Shown in pieces: positions 26,251 to 36,386 of a stretch of DNA of 64,000 nucleotides. Where the stretch lies: positions 66,431 to 130,430 of the forward strand of contig NZ_LMBZ01000008.1 in NCBI RefSeq assembly GCF_001439635.1. Direction: 5' to 3'. The DNA comes from Solibacillus cecembensis. Its GTDB lineage: Bacteria > Bacillota > Bacilli > Bacillales_A > Planococcaceae. The translations under genes and the position numbers were made by a program. The notes below the pieces were generated by a model. That model ran no database searches and had not been told where the DNA came from. It saw only the letters and a list, made by a program, of their open reading frames with translations. Within the stretch, counting starts at the first letter, position 1. Every line of letters begins with the position of its first letter.

Positions 26251-27675
26251 TTATGATCGCCCTCCTTTACTATGCGTGTCAAACCAATCACGAAAACGTT
26301 CTTTCTTCGGTGATGGTAAATCGCGAATATCCGTCCAATTTTTGAGTAAACCAGGACCACTTGAAATTTTATCATCGGATGTAAAAGGCTTCATAGCAGT
26401 AGACGCAAGCTTAGAGCCAAAACGATAAATGGATTGAGAAGATGTACCCATACCAAATGCCTGCATTAATAAGCTTTCGCTAATAGGTGCACGTCCTTCG
26501 CGTTCAACGATTACTTCCCGATGCTTATGCAGTAGCTGATGCAGCGGAATTTTAACTGGACAAACGTCGGTACAGGCACCACAAAGTGTGGATGCATAAG
26601 GTAATTCCTTATAATCATCATAGCCACCAAGTAAGGGAGAGAGCACAGCACCAATGGGACCAGAGTAAATGGAGCCATACGTGTGCCCGCCAACGTGACG
26701 GTACACGGGACATACATTGACACAGGCCGCACAACGAATGCATTGCAAAATAGATTGGAATTCGCCGCCTAAAATGGATGAGCGTCCGTTATCAACAATA
26801 ACTAAATGAAATTCTTCTGGTCCATCGACATCAAGCTCTTCTTGAATGCCCGTTAGCACAGTAATATAACTCGTCAGCTTTTGCCCAACAGCACTGCGGG
26901 TCAGCATGCTAACTAACACTTCCATTTCTTCAAAAGTTGGTACGATTCGCTCCAAGCCCATCACTGAAATGAGCGTTTTTGGAAGCGCCGCGACAAGATC
27001 CGCATTGCCTTCATTTGTAACTAAACAAACCGAACCTGTTTCGGCAACGGCAAAATTACAACCTGTAATGCCTATATCTGCTGTTAAATAATCTTGGCGT
27101 AATATTTGCCGTGCATGCTGTGCTAACTCTTCTGGTTGAGAAGAAGCGGTATAGCCAATCTTTTCAGTAAAAATATCTCGGATTTGTTCTTTATTTTTAT
27201 GGAGAGCGGGGGTCACGATATGAGACGGGGGGTCATGGTCATCAAGCTGTAAAATATATTCCCCTAAATCCGTTTCAATCACTTCGCAACCGAGTTGTTC
27301 TAAATGCGTATTTAAGTTAATTTCTTCTGTGACCATTGATTTAGATTTGACGATTTTTTTTGCTTGTTTTTCTTTTGCAATGTTCGTAATGTAGTTCGTT
27401 GCTTCTTCTGCTGTCTTTGCGAAAAAGACATGCCCGCCACGCGCTGCAACATTTTCACTTAATTCATATAGATAATAGTCTAAATGCTCGAGAACATGCT
27501 GCCGAATTTCTTCTCCGTGATTGCGCCACTGTTCCCAATCAAGTGATTCAATAGCAGTGCTACGTCTCGTTTGAAAGCGGTGCTGGGCAGAGGAGACGGC
27601 ACTACGCATAAAATCATTGTCTAAATTCATGGAAAGCCGGTCGTTGAATTTGTTTTTACTAATTTTCATTGCCAT
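26251..27675 (-). CDS. lutB: Lactate utilisation iron-sulfur protein B
   Basis: The 474-residue LutB joins a LUD domain to a ferredoxin-type domain. [14 protein letters not shown] near residue 312 and [16 protein letters not shown] near residue 362 give two 4Fe-4S sites. It should pass electrons from lactate with LutA and LutC. ATG 27675 is about 7 bases after AAAGGGGG on the minus strand. It is the middle gene of lutABC. Confidence 0.93.
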   Translation of the reverse strand: MAMKISKNKFNDRLSMNLDNDFMRSAVSSAQHRFQTRRSTAIESLDWEQWRNHGEEIRQHVLEHLDYYLYELSENVAARGGHVFFAKTAEEATNYITNIAKEKQAKKIVKSKSMVTEEINLNTHLEQLGCEVIETDLGEYILQLDDHDPPSHIVTPALHKNKEQIRDIFTEKIGYTASSQPEELAQHARQILRQDYLTADIGITGCNFAVAETGSVCLVTNEGNADLVAALPKTLISVMGLERIVPTFEEMEVLVSMLTRSAVGQKLTSYITVLTGIQEELDVDGPEEFHLVIVDNGRSSILGGEFQSILQCIRCAACVNVCPVYRHVGGHTYGSIYSGPIGAVLSPLLGGYDDYKELPYASTLCGACTDVCPVKIPLHQLLHKHREVIVEREGRAPISESLLMQAFGMGTSSQSIYRFGSKLASTAMKPFTSDDKISSGPGLLKNWTDIRDLPSPKKERFRDWFDTHSKGGRS

Positions 27676-27688
27676 ATGATCGCCCCCT

Positions 27689-28405
27689 TTATCTACTATT
27701 TAATACTTCTGCAATGTGCATTGTTTTCACTTCGAGGTTTTGCCGTTCGATTCGACCACCGATGTTCAATAGGCAACCACCATCTGCCCCGATTAAATAA
27801 TGTGCATTTGTTTGTTGAACAGAGGCAACCTTTTCATCGACCATCTGCTCAGAAATGCGCCCCATTTTAACGGAAAATGTCCCACCAAACCCACAACAAT
27901 TTTCTTTTAACGGAAGTTCAATAATTTCTAGACCATCGACGTTTTTAAGCAAGGTCATAGGTGCTTGCTGTACTTTAAGAAGGCGCGTCATATGACAAGA
28001 TGGATGGTAGGTTGCGGTGCCGCTTAATTTTGCCCCGACGTTTTCAATTCCCAGTACTTCCACAATAAATTGCGTGAGCTCGTACGTTTTGTCGGCAATC
28101 CGTTGCGCTCGTTCTTGCCAAATAGGTTCATCTTTAAAAATATGCACATATTCTTTTAACATATATGCGCAAGAACCAGATGGGCAGACGATTACTTCGG
28201 CATTTTCAAAAACACGAATCGTATTTTTCATCGTATCTTTCGAGGCTTTCACATAGCCGCTATTATATGCTGGCTGACCACAGCATGTCTGTCCTTTTGG
28301 AAAGCTTACTGTACAGCCGAGTCTCTCCAAAAGCTCAACAGTACTTTTTCCGACATTACTTTGAAACATATCCACGATACAAGTTGCAAACAAAGAAACA
28401 TTCAA
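27689..28405 (-). CDS. lutA: Lactate utilisation protein A
   Basis: The 238-residue protein carries the two cysteine-rich CCG motifs of the family: [11 protein letters not shown] near residue 41 and [12 protein letters not shown] near residue 168, as in LutA/YkgE and the GlpC or HdrB type subunits. It is the first gene of the minus-strand lut operon and lies 13 bases from lutB. AGGGGGGA precedes the ATG at 28405. Confidence 0.93.
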   Translation of the reverse strand: MNVSLFATCIVDMFQSNVGKSTVELLERLGCTVSFPKGQTCCGQPAYNSGYVKASKDTMKNTIRVFENAEVIVCPSGSCAYMLKEYVHIFKDEPIWQERAQRIADKTYELTQFIVEVLGIENVGAKLSGTATYHPSCHMTRLLKVQQAPMTLLKNVDGLEIIELPLKENCCGFGGTFSVKMGRISEQMVDEKVASVQQTNAHYLIGADGGCLLNIGGRIERQNLEVKTMHIAEVLNSR

Positions 28406-28426
28406 TACAATCCCCCCTGTAATTTA

Positions 28427-28455
28427 AATTTACAATGTTCAGAATAAATAGTCAA
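28427..28455 (-). promoter_or_regulatory. Candidate sigma-A promoter of lutABC
   Basis: On the minus strand, TTGACT (28450-28455) and TAAATT (28427-28432) are separated by exactly 17 bases and lie about 22 bases before the lutA start. The match to the -35 is good and to the -10 moderate. Confidence 0.65.
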
Positions 28456-28459
28456 CCGG

Positions 28460-28470
28460 TCATCTGATGA
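28460..28470. promoter_or_regulatory. Candidate LutR operator
   Basis: TCATCTGATGA is a perfect 5-1-5 inverted repeat lying 4 bases upstream of the -35 of the lut promoter. A short palindrome beside the promoter fits a FadR-subfamily GntR regulator, which is encoded next to it. I recall a similar TCATC...GATGA site for B. subtilis LutR. Confidence 0.55.
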
Positions 28471-28596
28471 GTCTAAAAATAAAGAACTATCGAGTGTTTA
28501 CTTGATTCGAAGAGGTAATTACATACTTTTAATGTTTGGGCATCCACTTCAGCTAATCGAGGTCGCTATAAAACGGGTGCGGATGCACTTTTTTCA

Positions 28597-29295
28597 TTAA
28601 AAAAGTAAACTTTCTACAGTGCGTAAATGGCGCTCCATCGCTTTCCGTGCAGAAATAGGCTCACCAAGTTTTACTGCCTCATAAATCGCAACATGTTCAT
28701 CATGTAATTGCATTAACGCTTTTGAATTGGATTGAACAAGTAGATCGCGTGTATGTTTAATTTGTGTTGCGATCGGTATGGATACATTTTGTAACATGGA
28801 TACAAGCAAAGGGTTATTCGCTGAATCTGCAATTGTTGCATGAAATTGCATGTCGGCAAAACTACTAGCTTCTGTATCGAGTAAACCTTTTTGCATCTGC
28901 TCAATTGCTTGCTGCATTTGTTGGAGTTGAGCTTCCGTTCGACGAGTGGCTGCGTTTTCGATGACACCGAGTTCTAAAATTTTACGCACTTCAAATATGT
29001 GCTTTAAATCTTGTTCAGAAAATGTGGCATAATGCGGTACATTTAATGTAATATCTTCGGCAGTGATTTTGCGTACATATGTCCCTTCACCTTGTCGAAT
29101 TTCAATGATGCCTCGTGCTTGAAGGGATGTTAATGCTTCACGAATAGCTGAACGTCCCACTTCAAAATTTTTCGCAAGTTGTTCAACAGAATCTAATTTA
29201 TCTCCAGGTAAAAGCTCTTTGCCTATAATCTTTTGTTCGATTGTATTGGCAACTTGCTCGTATAATTTTTGCGGTTTTATCTTTTTATAGTGCAT
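28597..29295 (-). CDS. lutR: GntR/FadR-family regulator, probably LutR
   Basis: The 232-residue protein has an N-terminal winged helix (LEQLAKN-like stretch, GRSAIREALTSLQARGIIEI) and a C-terminal FCD domain of six or more helices (EVRKILELGVIENAA; HATIADSANNPLL; HDEHVAIYEAV) with histidines suited to metal and ligand binding. Its position just upstream of lutABC on the same strand points to lactate control. ATG 29295 is 9 bases after AAAGGA. ATG 29304 touches that site and is less likely. Confidence 0.82.
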   Translation of the reverse strand: MHYKKIKPQKLYEQVANTIEQKIIGKELLPGDKLDSVEQLAKNFEVGRSAIREALTSLQARGIIEIRQGEGTYVRKITAEDITLNVPHYATFSEQDLKHIFEVRKILELGVIENAATRRTEAQLQQMQQAIEQMQKGLLDTEASSFADMQFHATIADSANNPLLVSMLQNVSIPIATQIKHTRDLLVQSNSKALMQLHDEHVAIYEAVKLGEPISARKAMERHLRTVESLLF

Positions 29296-29395
29296 TATTA
29301 GCATTCCTTTCTAGGTGATAAAATGAAAAAACGTGTAAATTTCAATAACTTTATCATAACTGTGCTATGGATATTTGCCAATTGGATTTATGGAT

Positions 29396-29430
29396 GTAAA
29401 AAACCACTTTAAGATCAAAGTCTTAAAGTG
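29396..29430 (-). terminator. Terminator after the stress-protein gene
   Basis: CCACTTTAAGA (29403-29413) and TCTTAAAGTGG (29420-29430) form a perfect 11-bp stem with a 6-base loop. Read on the minus strand it is followed by a run of T, so it ends the gene at 29480-30163 before lutR. Confidence 0.85.
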
Positions 29431-29479
29431 GGGAATCGAATATTCATATTATTTTTTTTGCACTTTGAAGGAAGGCTGT

Positions 29480-30163
29480 CTAGCCATTCACCGGGCGACA
29501 AGCAAGTGGGATACGTTCTGGATTTGTGACGATTCCTTCAGTAATATTAACTTCGTGCATTTTTTGATCATACGCAAATTTAAAAATTCCGTTGTCGAAG
29601 TCAGTGCCAATCTCTTTGAAGAAAATCCCTTCAATAGCGATAATCTTAGGACAAGTGAAAGCTACTTTAAACGCCTCGTCATCTTCTACTAGGTAAGTAC
29701 GTACACCTTTTTCAAAAATATCGATTAATTCATCCTCAGAAGGGCGCTTAACCGAAACGATATGAAAATCAACAAATGGCACTTCTTTTAATAAGACGTT
29801 TAAGAAAGAGCCTTTCGTAATTTCCTCCCATCGACTTTGGGCACTTTGTCCAACAATAATTTGTGTAATGTTGCAGTTTCTCGCTACTTCAGAAATCACC
29901 TTTTGAATCGGTCGGCGCTCATTGTCCTTAACGATAAATTCTTCAATTTCTAAGTCTTTCGCCAATTGCCCCCACTGTTCGATGTAGTTTGATTTTTCTG
30001 CATCGAAAGCATCGAGTTGTTGTGGATCGACCGTTAAAACATAAAGTGGACAATCTAGTAATGTAGCTAGTTTATGCCCTCTGCGTATTAAACGCTCTCC
30101 ATTTTGTCCATAATATACACAAACTAAAATACTTTCGTCTATCCGGCCTCTAATGTGTTTCAT
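29480..30163 (-). CDS. Universal stress protein, KdpD-type sensor domain
   Basis: The 227-residue protein starts with SILVCVYYGQNGERLIRRG and has ITQIIVGQSAQSRWEE near residue 110, the nucleotide-binding Usp fold seen in the KdpD N-terminal region but without any kinase domain. The last 90 residues are a small unassigned domain. It is divergent from the mrp antiporter operon, which suggests a shared link with cation balance. ATG 30163 follows AGAGGTG. GTG 30175 is inside that site. Confidence 0.7.
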   Translation of the reverse strand: MKHIRGRIDESILVCVYYGQNGERLIRRGHKLATLLDCPLYVLTVDPQQLDAFDAEKSNYIEQWGQLAKDLEIEEFIVKDNERRPIQKVISEVARNCNITQIIVGQSAQSRWEEITKGSFLNVLLKEVPFVDFHIVSVKRPSEDELIDIFEKGVRTYLVEDDEAFKVAFTCPKIIAIEGIFFKEIGTDFDNGIFKFAYDQKMHEVNITEGIVTNPERIPLACRPVNG

Positions 30164-30499
30164 TTTAGCCCGCACCTCTTTTTCTTATCCTATAATAATA
30201 ATTCAAAATGGAGAAATTAAGTATAAATGAGATAAAACTAACGCTATTACAGTGCAAGGAGCGCATTGTTATTGTATACTTAAAACTGTAATGTTTATTT
30301 TTGTTTAGTAAATAGTCCATAATAAAAATTATCTTAAAGGTATGTTTCTTAATTAATTCATTTTGATGTTAGAAAGATATACTCTCTATATGACACATTA
30401 TTATGAAGTGAGTTATGTGGATAGTCAAGTAAGAGTCCATTTTTTCACGCTTACTACAAATTTGATACATTGACTTTAATTGCTAGGAGGTCTTTGCTT
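30164..30499. other. Divergent intergenic region between the usp and mrp operons
   Basis: About 330 AT-rich bases with no coding frame. It should hold both promoters. A weak candidate for mrp is TTGATG and TATATG with an 18-base spacer near 30363-30400. I found no clear operator or riboswitch. Confidence 0.4.
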
Positions 30500-32911
30500 T
30501 TGATTGTTGCTTTTTCTATTATGCTCCCATTCATCGCTGCAGCACTAATTCCATTTATATATAGGCGATTCAAGAATATTCATCTCGGATGGTTTGTTTT
30601 GGTAGTTCCTGCGGTTTTATTTACACTGTTAGCTTCATATATCCCTCGAATTGCAAATGGTGAAACGTTTGTGAAAACATACGAGTGGATCCCCACATTT
30701 GGTATTAATATAACGACTTACTTAGATGGTCTGAGTATGATATTCAGCTTACTCATTACTGGTGTAGGTAGTTTGGTTATATTATATTCTATTTTTTATT
30801 TATCAACAAAAGAATCTCTACATCATTTCTATTGCTATCTATTGCTCTTCATGGGCGCTATGCTTGGCGTCGTCCTTTCAGATAACTTAATGGTGCTTTA
30901 TGTTTTTTGGGAATTAACAAGTGTTTCTTCGTTTTTACTCATTGCATTTTGGCATCACCGTAAAGCTTCACGGGCGGGTGCACGTAAGGCGATGATTATT
31001 ACCGTAAGTGGTGGCGTCGCAATGCTCGCAGGTTTTTTAATGTTATATGTTGCTTCGGGTACCTTTAGCATTCGTGAAATTATTGCCAATTTAGAAGTTG
31101 TACAAGCAAGTGCATTATTTGTTCCTGCGATGCTTCTTGTATTGCTTGGTGCATTTACGAAATCCGCACAATTTCCGTTTCACATTTGGTTACCGGATGC
31201 GATGGAAGCACCAACACCTGTATCAGCCTACTTGCATTCCGCTACAATGGTAAAAGCAGGAATTTACTTAGTGGCACGAACAACACCGATTTTTGGTGGA
31301 CATGAAGTGTGGTTTTGGACAGTGAGTGGCGTTGGGATTTTGACGTTATTCTGGGGTTCATTCAATGCAGTTAAGCAATTTGACTTAAAGGCCTTGCTTG
31401 CTTATTCAACAATCAGTCAGCTCGGTTTGATTATGAGTTTATTTGGACTTGGTTCGGCCGCATTGCACTTAGGTTATGCGTCAGATACGGTCATTTACAC
31501 ACAGGCAACATTTGCTGCACTATTCCATTTAATTAATCATTCAACGTTTAAAGGCGCGCTATTTATGATGGTCGGTATTGTCGATCATGAAGTAGGAACG
31601 CGGGATATTCGCCGTTTAGGTGGATTAATGGCGCTCATGCCATTTACGTTTACAATTGCCGTTATTGGTAGTTTTTCAATGGCAGGTTTACCACCATTTA
31701 ATGGTTTCTTAAGTAAAGAAATGTTTTTTGCAGCTACTGTGAATATTATGCAATTAAATATTTTTTCACTTGATAATTTCGGTTTAATTTTCCCGGTTGT
31801 CGCATGGATTGCTAGTATTTTTACGTTTGTTTATTGTGCGATTATTGTGATGCGTACATTCTTTGGCAAAATCCAGCCAGACCGTTTGGAAAAGCCGCCA
31901 CATGAAGCACCGATTGGGATGTTAATTTCTCCTTATATTTTAATTACGTTTGTTGTTGGTATTTTCATCTTCCCGAATGTATTAGGCCATTATATTTTAC
32001 AGCCTGCGATGGCTAGTATTTATCCGATGTTTCCTTCGAGTGAAGAGCTTACACCGCATATTGCAGCGTGGCATGGCTATATTAATACAGAATTATGGAT
32101 GACATTTGGTGTCATTGTGTTTGGAATTTTACTGTATCGTACGCTTAAAAAATGGCGCCCGATGTATCAAATCTTCCCGCAAAAATATACATTTAATGCG
32201 ATATATGAACGAATTATTGGCTCTGGTGAAAGTTATTCGAGCCGTATTACAAATCGTTATATGAACGGACATCTCTCGTATTATTTCATCTATATTTATG
32301 TATTTTTTATCGCTGTTTTAGCGGGATATGCACTCTATGCGGATGTGCTAAGTTGGGATCCATCAAAGGATTCAGCAATTGAACCGTATGAGTTAATTTT
32401 GGTATTTGTTATGGTCTTTGCTGCTGGTGCCATTTTATTCGCCAAGCAACGGATTACAGTTGTATTACTAAACGGTGTACTTGGTTATTCAGTTGCATTT
32501 TTCTTTGTTTTGTTTAGAGCACCAGATTTGGCATTAACACAGCTTGTTGTAGAGTCTATTACGACAGCGCTATTTTTATTAGCGTTTAAATATTTACCGA
32601 AAATCCAGCCTGAAAAGGTGTCCAATTCAATCAAAATAACAAAAGCGATGATTTCAATTGCAGTAGGTGCAACGGTTACGCTCATTGGCTTAGCGGTGAT
32701 GAATTATGATAAGTTCGAACCGATTTCAGCTTATTTTGAGGATGCTTATAATTTAGCGGGCGGGAAAAACATCGTTAATACAATTTTAGGTGATTTCCGT
32801 GCGTTTGATACGATGCTAGAAGTGGTCGTGTTATTTATTGCAGGACTTGGCGTCTATACACTCATTAAGCTTAAGGCGAAAAAGGGGGATACAGACGTTG
32901 AAAGTAAATGA
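30500..32911 (+). CDS. mrpA: Mrp Na+/H+ antiporter subunit A
   Basis: MrpA is the large proton-channel subunit of the seven-gene Mrp complex, which exchanges Na+ for H+. The 803-residue protein has an N-terminal NuoL-like part (DNLMVLYVFWELTSVSSFLL; FPFHIWLPDAMEAPTPVSAYLHSA is its proton-channel region) and a C-terminal MbhD/MbhE-like part. The start TTG 30500 is 9 bases after AGGAGG. Earlier TTG codons precede or overlap that site. The 3' end overlaps mrpB by 14 bases. Confidence 0.93.
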   Translation: MIVAFSIMLPFIAAALIPFIYRRFKNIHLGWFVLVVPAVLFTLLASYIPRIANGETFVKTYEWIPTFGINITTYLDGLSMIFSLLITGVGSLVILYSIFYLSTKESLHHFYCYLLLFMGAMLGVVLSDNLMVLYVFWELTSVSSFLLIAFWHHRKASRAGARKAMIITVSGGVAMLAGFLMLYVASGTFSIREIIANLEVVQASALFVPAMLLVLLGAFTKSAQFPFHIWLPDAMEAPTPVSAYLHSATMVKAGIYLVARTTPIFGGHEVWFWTVSGVGILTLFWGSFNAVKQFDLKALLAYSTISQLGLIMSLFGLGSAALHLGYASDTVIYTQATFAALFHLINHSTFKGALFMMVGIVDHEVGTRDIRRLGGLMALMPFTFTIAVIGSFSMAGLPPFNGFLSKEMFFAATVNIMQLNIFSLDNFGLIFPVVAWIASIFTFVYCAIIVMRTFFGKIQPDRLEKPPHEAPIGMLISPYILITFVVGIFIFPNVLGHYILQPAMASIYPMFPSSEELTPHIAAWHGYINTELWMTFGVIVFGILLYRTLKKWRPMYQIFPQKYTFNAIYERIIGSGESYSSRITNRYMNGHLSYYFIYIYVFFIAVLAGYALYADVLSWDPSKDSAIEPYELILVFVMVFAAGAILFAKQRITVVLLNGVLGYSVAFFFVLFRAPDLALTQLVVESITTALFLLAFKYLPKIQPEKVSNSIKITKAMISIAVGATVTLIGLAVMNYDKFEPISAYFEDAYNLAGGKNIVNTILGDFRAFDTMLEVVVLFIAGLGVYTLIKLKAKKGDTDVESK

Positions 32912-33320
32912 TGTGATTTTAAAAACCGTTGTTCGAATGGTTGTCTTTATTGTTTTAACGTTTGGTATGTACTTATTTTTCGCGGGACATAATGCGCCAG
33001 GCGGAGGATTCATTGGTGGGCTTGTACTAGGCTCAGCCATTGTTTTACTGTACTTAACGTATGACATTGAAACGGTACATAAAGGCATGCCGTTCGACTT
33101 TAAGAAGGTTGCTGCACTTGGTGTTTTACTCGCAACAGGGACAGCAATTGGTTCGTTATTTTTTGATGCGCCTTTTCTAACACAAACAGATGGCTACTTT
33201 ACTATTCCAATCTTGGGAGAAAAGCATCTGTCTACGGTTGTATTGTTTGAGGCGGGCGTTGCTTTAACGGTCATCGGTACACTTGTAACGATTATTTTAA
33301 GTATAAGTGAGGATGAATAG
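32898..33320 (+). CDS. mrpB: Mrp antiporter subunit B
   Basis: The 140-residue membrane protein has four hydrophobic segments and the family motif FAGHNAPGGGFIGGL near residue 30. TTG 32898 follows AGGGGGA by 9 bases and lies within the end of mrpA. This gives the usual MrpB length. A longer frame from 32838 is not supported. One base separates it from mrpC. Confidence 0.92.
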   Translation: MKVNDVILKTVVRMVVFIVLTFGMYLFFAGHNAPGGGFIGGLVLGSAIVLLYLTYDIETVHKGMPFDFKKVAALGVLLATGTAIGSLFFDAPFLTQTDGYFTIPILGEKHLSTVVLFEAGVALTVIGTLVTIILSISEDE

Positions 33321-33321
33321 T

Positions 33322-33660
33322 ATGGAATCTTTAATGATAATACTTGTAGGCATACTTGTAGCAATTGCTACGTATTTAATCCTCTCTCGGAGTGTTTTTC
33401 GTGTCATTATGGGCACTGCGATTTTGTCGCATGCCGTCCATTTATTACTCTTAACGGTAGGTGGCTTGAAAAAGGGGGACGTGCCGATTATTGGGCAAGC
33501 AGATGAAGCTTTTACAGATGCGTTGCCACAGGCGCTTATTTTAACGGCAATCGTTATTAGCTTTGCCGTTACAGCGTTTTTACTTGTTCTTGCTTACCGA
33601 ATGTATTTAACAAACGGCACAGATGATTTCTCGCAGCTAGGAGGTAAATCAGATGAATAA
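33322..33660 (+). CDS. mrpC: Mrp antiporter subunit C
   Basis: The 112-residue, three-segment membrane protein is NuoK-like, with GTAILSHAVHLLLL and DALPQALILTAIVISFAVTA. ATG 33322 is preceded by GAGGA within the end of mrpB. The 3' end overlaps mrpD by 8 bases. Confidence 0.92.
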   Translation: MESLMIILVGILVAIATYLILSRSVFRVIMGTAILSHAVHLLLLTVGGLKKGDVPIIGQADEAFTDALPQALILTAIVISFAVTAFLLVLAYRMYLTNGTDDFSQLGGKSDE

Positions 33661-35137
33661 TATCATTGTTTTACCAATGATTGTGCCGATAATTACGGCA
33701 ATATTTTTAGTTTTTTTACGTGATTCGATTAAGTTGCAGCGCATTATCAGCCTTATAACAATGGTATTTGTTGCAGTTGTATCGATTGTCTTATTGCAAT
33801 TAATTCAAACAGAGGGTATTTTACGACTTGATTTTAGTGGTTGGGCTCCACCGTTTGGTATTTTGTTTGTAGCGGATTCCTTTGCTGTTTTATTAGTACT
33901 AACGGCAAGCATTGTGACAGCCATTTGTTTAATTTATGCCTTTTCAACGATTGGACCTCGCCATGAACGGATGTTTTTCTATCCTTTTGTTCTATTATTA
34001 GTGGCAGGTGTAAATGGCTCGTTTTTGACAGGGGATATTTTTAACTTATTTGTTTGTTTTGAAGTAATGCTACTTGCTTCCTTTGCATTAATAGCACTTG
34101 GCGGTGAGAAGTTTCAGCTACGTGAAGCACTAAAATATGTGTTAATCAATATCGTCGCTTCATGGATGTTTTTACTCGCACTTGCGTACTTATATGGCAC
34201 GTTAAAAACATTGAATATGGCGCATATTTCACAGCGTGTGGCAGAAGTAGGACAAGAGCCAATACTGACACTTGTCTCACTTGTTTTCCTGATTGTGTTT
34301 GCTTTAAAAGCAGGATTGCTTCTATTCTTCTGGTTACCAGGTTCTTATAGCGTTCCACCTACTGTTGTGCAAGCATTGTTTGCCGCGTTATTAACAAAGG
34401 TAGGGATTTATGCGTTATTCCGCACGTTTACATTAATGTTCCCATTCGATCCAGAGGTGACACATACGTTAATTGGTATAATGGCTGGCTTGACGATAAT
34501 TGCAGGTTGTATGGGGGCGCTCTCGGGTCATGATGTGCGAACAATTGCTACATATAATGTTGTCATTGGTGTCGGCTTTATATTATTAGCGCTCGCAATT
34601 GGAACGGAAGAAGCAATGGCAGGGGCTGTTTATTATTTAATTCACGATATGATTGCCAAAGCACTACTGTTTTTAATTATTGGAACGATGGTGTTTTTAA
34701 CTGGAGAGATTGTCGTGAAAAATATGAGTGGATTGATTCGAAATTATCCACTCTTTGGTTGGCTTTATTTTATTGTGATGTGTGCGCTTGTTGGGATTCC
34801 GCCATTGAGTGGTTTTATCGGCAAAGTTTTGATCGGGCAAGGTGCTGTTGAAACAGGTTCCTATGTGTTGCTTGCATTAGGCTTTGGCTCAAGTGTCATC
34901 GTTTTATATTCGCTTCTTCGTATTTTCCTTGCTTCCTTTTTTGGAGAAACGTCAATTAGTGAAGATGACAAAAAGCCAATTCCTCGAGGTGCGATGGTTT
35001 CATTTATGCTATTTGCACTGTGCATAGTCGGCTTAGGTGTTGGCGCAGAAGGAATTGCCGTTTATGTAAACGACGCAGCATATACATTAGTAAATCCTTC
35101 TGTTTATGTGGATGCTATTTTAAATGCCAATGAATAG
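33653..35137 (+). CDS. mrpD: Mrp antiporter subunit D
   Basis: The 494-residue MrpD is NuoN-like, with about fourteen membrane segments. GDIFNLFVCFEVMLLASFAL holds the conserved glutamate, and KAGLLLFFWLPGSYSVPPTV the conserved lysine region. It forms the second proton channel with MrpA. ATG 33653 follows AGGAGG. Confidence 0.93.
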   Translation: MNNIIVLPMIVPIITAIFLVFLRDSIKLQRIISLITMVFVAVVSIVLLQLIQTEGILRLDFSGWAPPFGILFVADSFAVLLVLTASIVTAICLIYAFSTIGPRHERMFFYPFVLLLVAGVNGSFLTGDIFNLFVCFEVMLLASFALIALGGEKFQLREALKYVLINIVASWMFLLALAYLYGTLKTLNMAHISQRVAEVGQEPILTLVSLVFLIVFALKAGLLLFFWLPGSYSVPPTVVQALFAALLTKVGIYALFRTFTLMFPFDPEVTHTLIGIMAGLTIIAGCMGALSGHDVRTIATYNVVIGVGFILLALAIGTEEAMAGAVYYLIHDMIAKALLFLIIGTMVFLTGEIVVKNMSGLIRNYPLFGWLYFIVMCALVGIPPLSGFIGKVLIGQGAVETGSYVLLALGFGSSVIVLYSLLRIFLASFFGETSISEDDKKPIPRGAMVSFMLFALCIVGLGVGAEGIAVYVNDAAYTLVNPSVYVDAILNANE

Positions 35138-35151
35138 AGGAGGGTGAGCTA

Positions 35152-35634
35152 ATGTTTGGACAATTTATTTTAAATTTATTTATTGCAGCATTATGGTTTT
35201 TACTTAAAGACGATCCCAATGCTAGTTTTTCAACATTCGTGGCAGGGTTCTTTATCGGTATCTTCATTTTATATGCAATGCACCGATTTTTCGGTATACA
35301 GTTTTACTTACGTCGTGTGTTAAAAGTAATCAAGCTCATTTTGTTACTTATTCAAGAGCTAATTCTTTCGAGCCTATCTGTTTTAAAGCAAGTATTACAA
35401 CCGCAGCTGAATATTACACCAGGGATTTTCACATATGAAACACGACTACGTGGTGACTGGGAAATTACCGTATTAGCGCTGTTGCTTACATTAACGCCAG
35501 GTTCAGTAGTAATGGAAGTATCTGAAGACGGTAGTGTTTTCTATATTCATGCAATGGATATTGAAGAATCGAAGGAAACGGTACTCAAGTCAATCGGTAA
35601 ATTTGAGCAAGCTATTTTGGAGGTGACAGAATGA
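35152..35634 (+). CDS. mrpE: Mrp antiporter subunit E
   Basis: The 160-residue protein has two or three membrane segments in the first half and a soluble second half with LTLTPGSVVMEVSEDG, typical of MrpE/PhaE. GAGGAGGGTGA precedes ATG 35152. The stop overlaps mrpF by ATGA. Confidence 0.92.
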   Translation: MFGQFILNLFIAALWFLLKDDPNASFSTFVAGFFIGIFILYAMHRFFGIQFYLRRVLKVIKLILLLIQELILSSLSVLKQVLQPQLNITPGIFTYETRLRGDWEITVLALLLTLTPGSVVMEVSEDGSVFYIHAMDIEESKETVLKSIGKFEQAILEVTE

Positions 35635-35915
35635 TAAATACGATTTTGAACATGTCACTCTTCTTATTTATGATAGCCATTGCCATTTCTTTATTCCGTG
35701 TGATTAAAGGACCATCGCTTCCAGATCGTGCGATAGCTCTTGATACAATAGGAGTCAATTTGATTTCGGCGATTGCCATTGTCTCCATTGTTTTAAAAAC
35801 GAAAGCATTTTTAGAAGCGATTTTAATTTTGGGGATTTTATCATTTATCGGGACGATTGCGTTTTCGAAATACATTGAAAGAGGTGTAATCGTTGAGCGT
35901 AAATCAGCTGATTGA
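35631..35915 (+). CDS. mrpF: Mrp antiporter subunit F
   Basis: The 94-residue protein has three membrane segments and the MrpF motif RVIKGPSLPDRAIALDTIG near residue 23. The overlaps with mrpE and mrpG show tight coupling in the complex. Confidence 0.92.
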   Translation: MINTILNMSLFLFMIAIAISLFRVIKGPSLPDRAIALDTIGVNLISAIAIVSIVLKTKAFLEAILILGILSFIGTIAFSKYIERGVIVERKSAD

Positions 35916-36270
35916 GTTATTGGCGGCGTTACTGATTTTGTTTGGCGCGGTTATTAGTGTCATTAGTGCATTCGGCATGATTCGTCTTCCGGATGTTTAT
36001 ACACGCTCCCATGCTGCAACAAAAAGTGCGACATTATCTGTATTAAGCTGTCTATTAGGCGCATTTATTTATTTTTGGATACATGATGGCTTTGTAAGTA
36101 TTCGTTTAATATTAGGAATTGTTTTCGTCTTCATTACAGCACCTGTTGCGGGGCATTTAGTTTGTCGGGCTGCCTATCGTTCGCGCGTTCCATTGGCAGA
36201 AGGCTCGGGTGAAGATGCGTTAAAGCCCGTGCTATTTGGAAATGATGAATCAGAAAACGACATGAAATAA
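35893..36270 (+). CDS. mrpG: Mrp antiporter subunit G
   Basis: The 125-residue protein has three membrane segments and IRLPDVYTRSHAATKSATL near residue 30, the MrpG/PhaG signature. TTG 35893 follows GAAAGAGGTG. It is the last gene of the mrp operon and is closed by the terminator at 36306. Confidence 0.92.
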   Translation: MSVNQLIELLAALLILFGAVISVISAFGMIRLPDVYTRSHAATKSATLSVLSCLLGAFIYFWIHDGFVSIRLILGIVFVFITAPVAGHLVCRAAYRSRVPLAEGSGEDALKPVLFGNDESENDMK

Positions 36271-36305
36271 GACATGTCTTGCAAGTACATCGCAAATAAT
36301 CTTTC

Positions 36306-36351
36306 AAAAGGCAGACATGTTGTTCATTCAACATGTCTGCCTTTTTTAAGT
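36306..36351 (+). terminator. Terminator of the mrp operon
   Basis: A perfect 17-bp stem (36306-36322 with 36329-36345), a 6-base loop and a T run make a strong intrinsic terminator 36 bases after mrpG. Confidence 0.93.
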
Positions 36352-36386
36352 AGAAATTAGATAGTAAATTCCTTCTTTCAGCAAAC

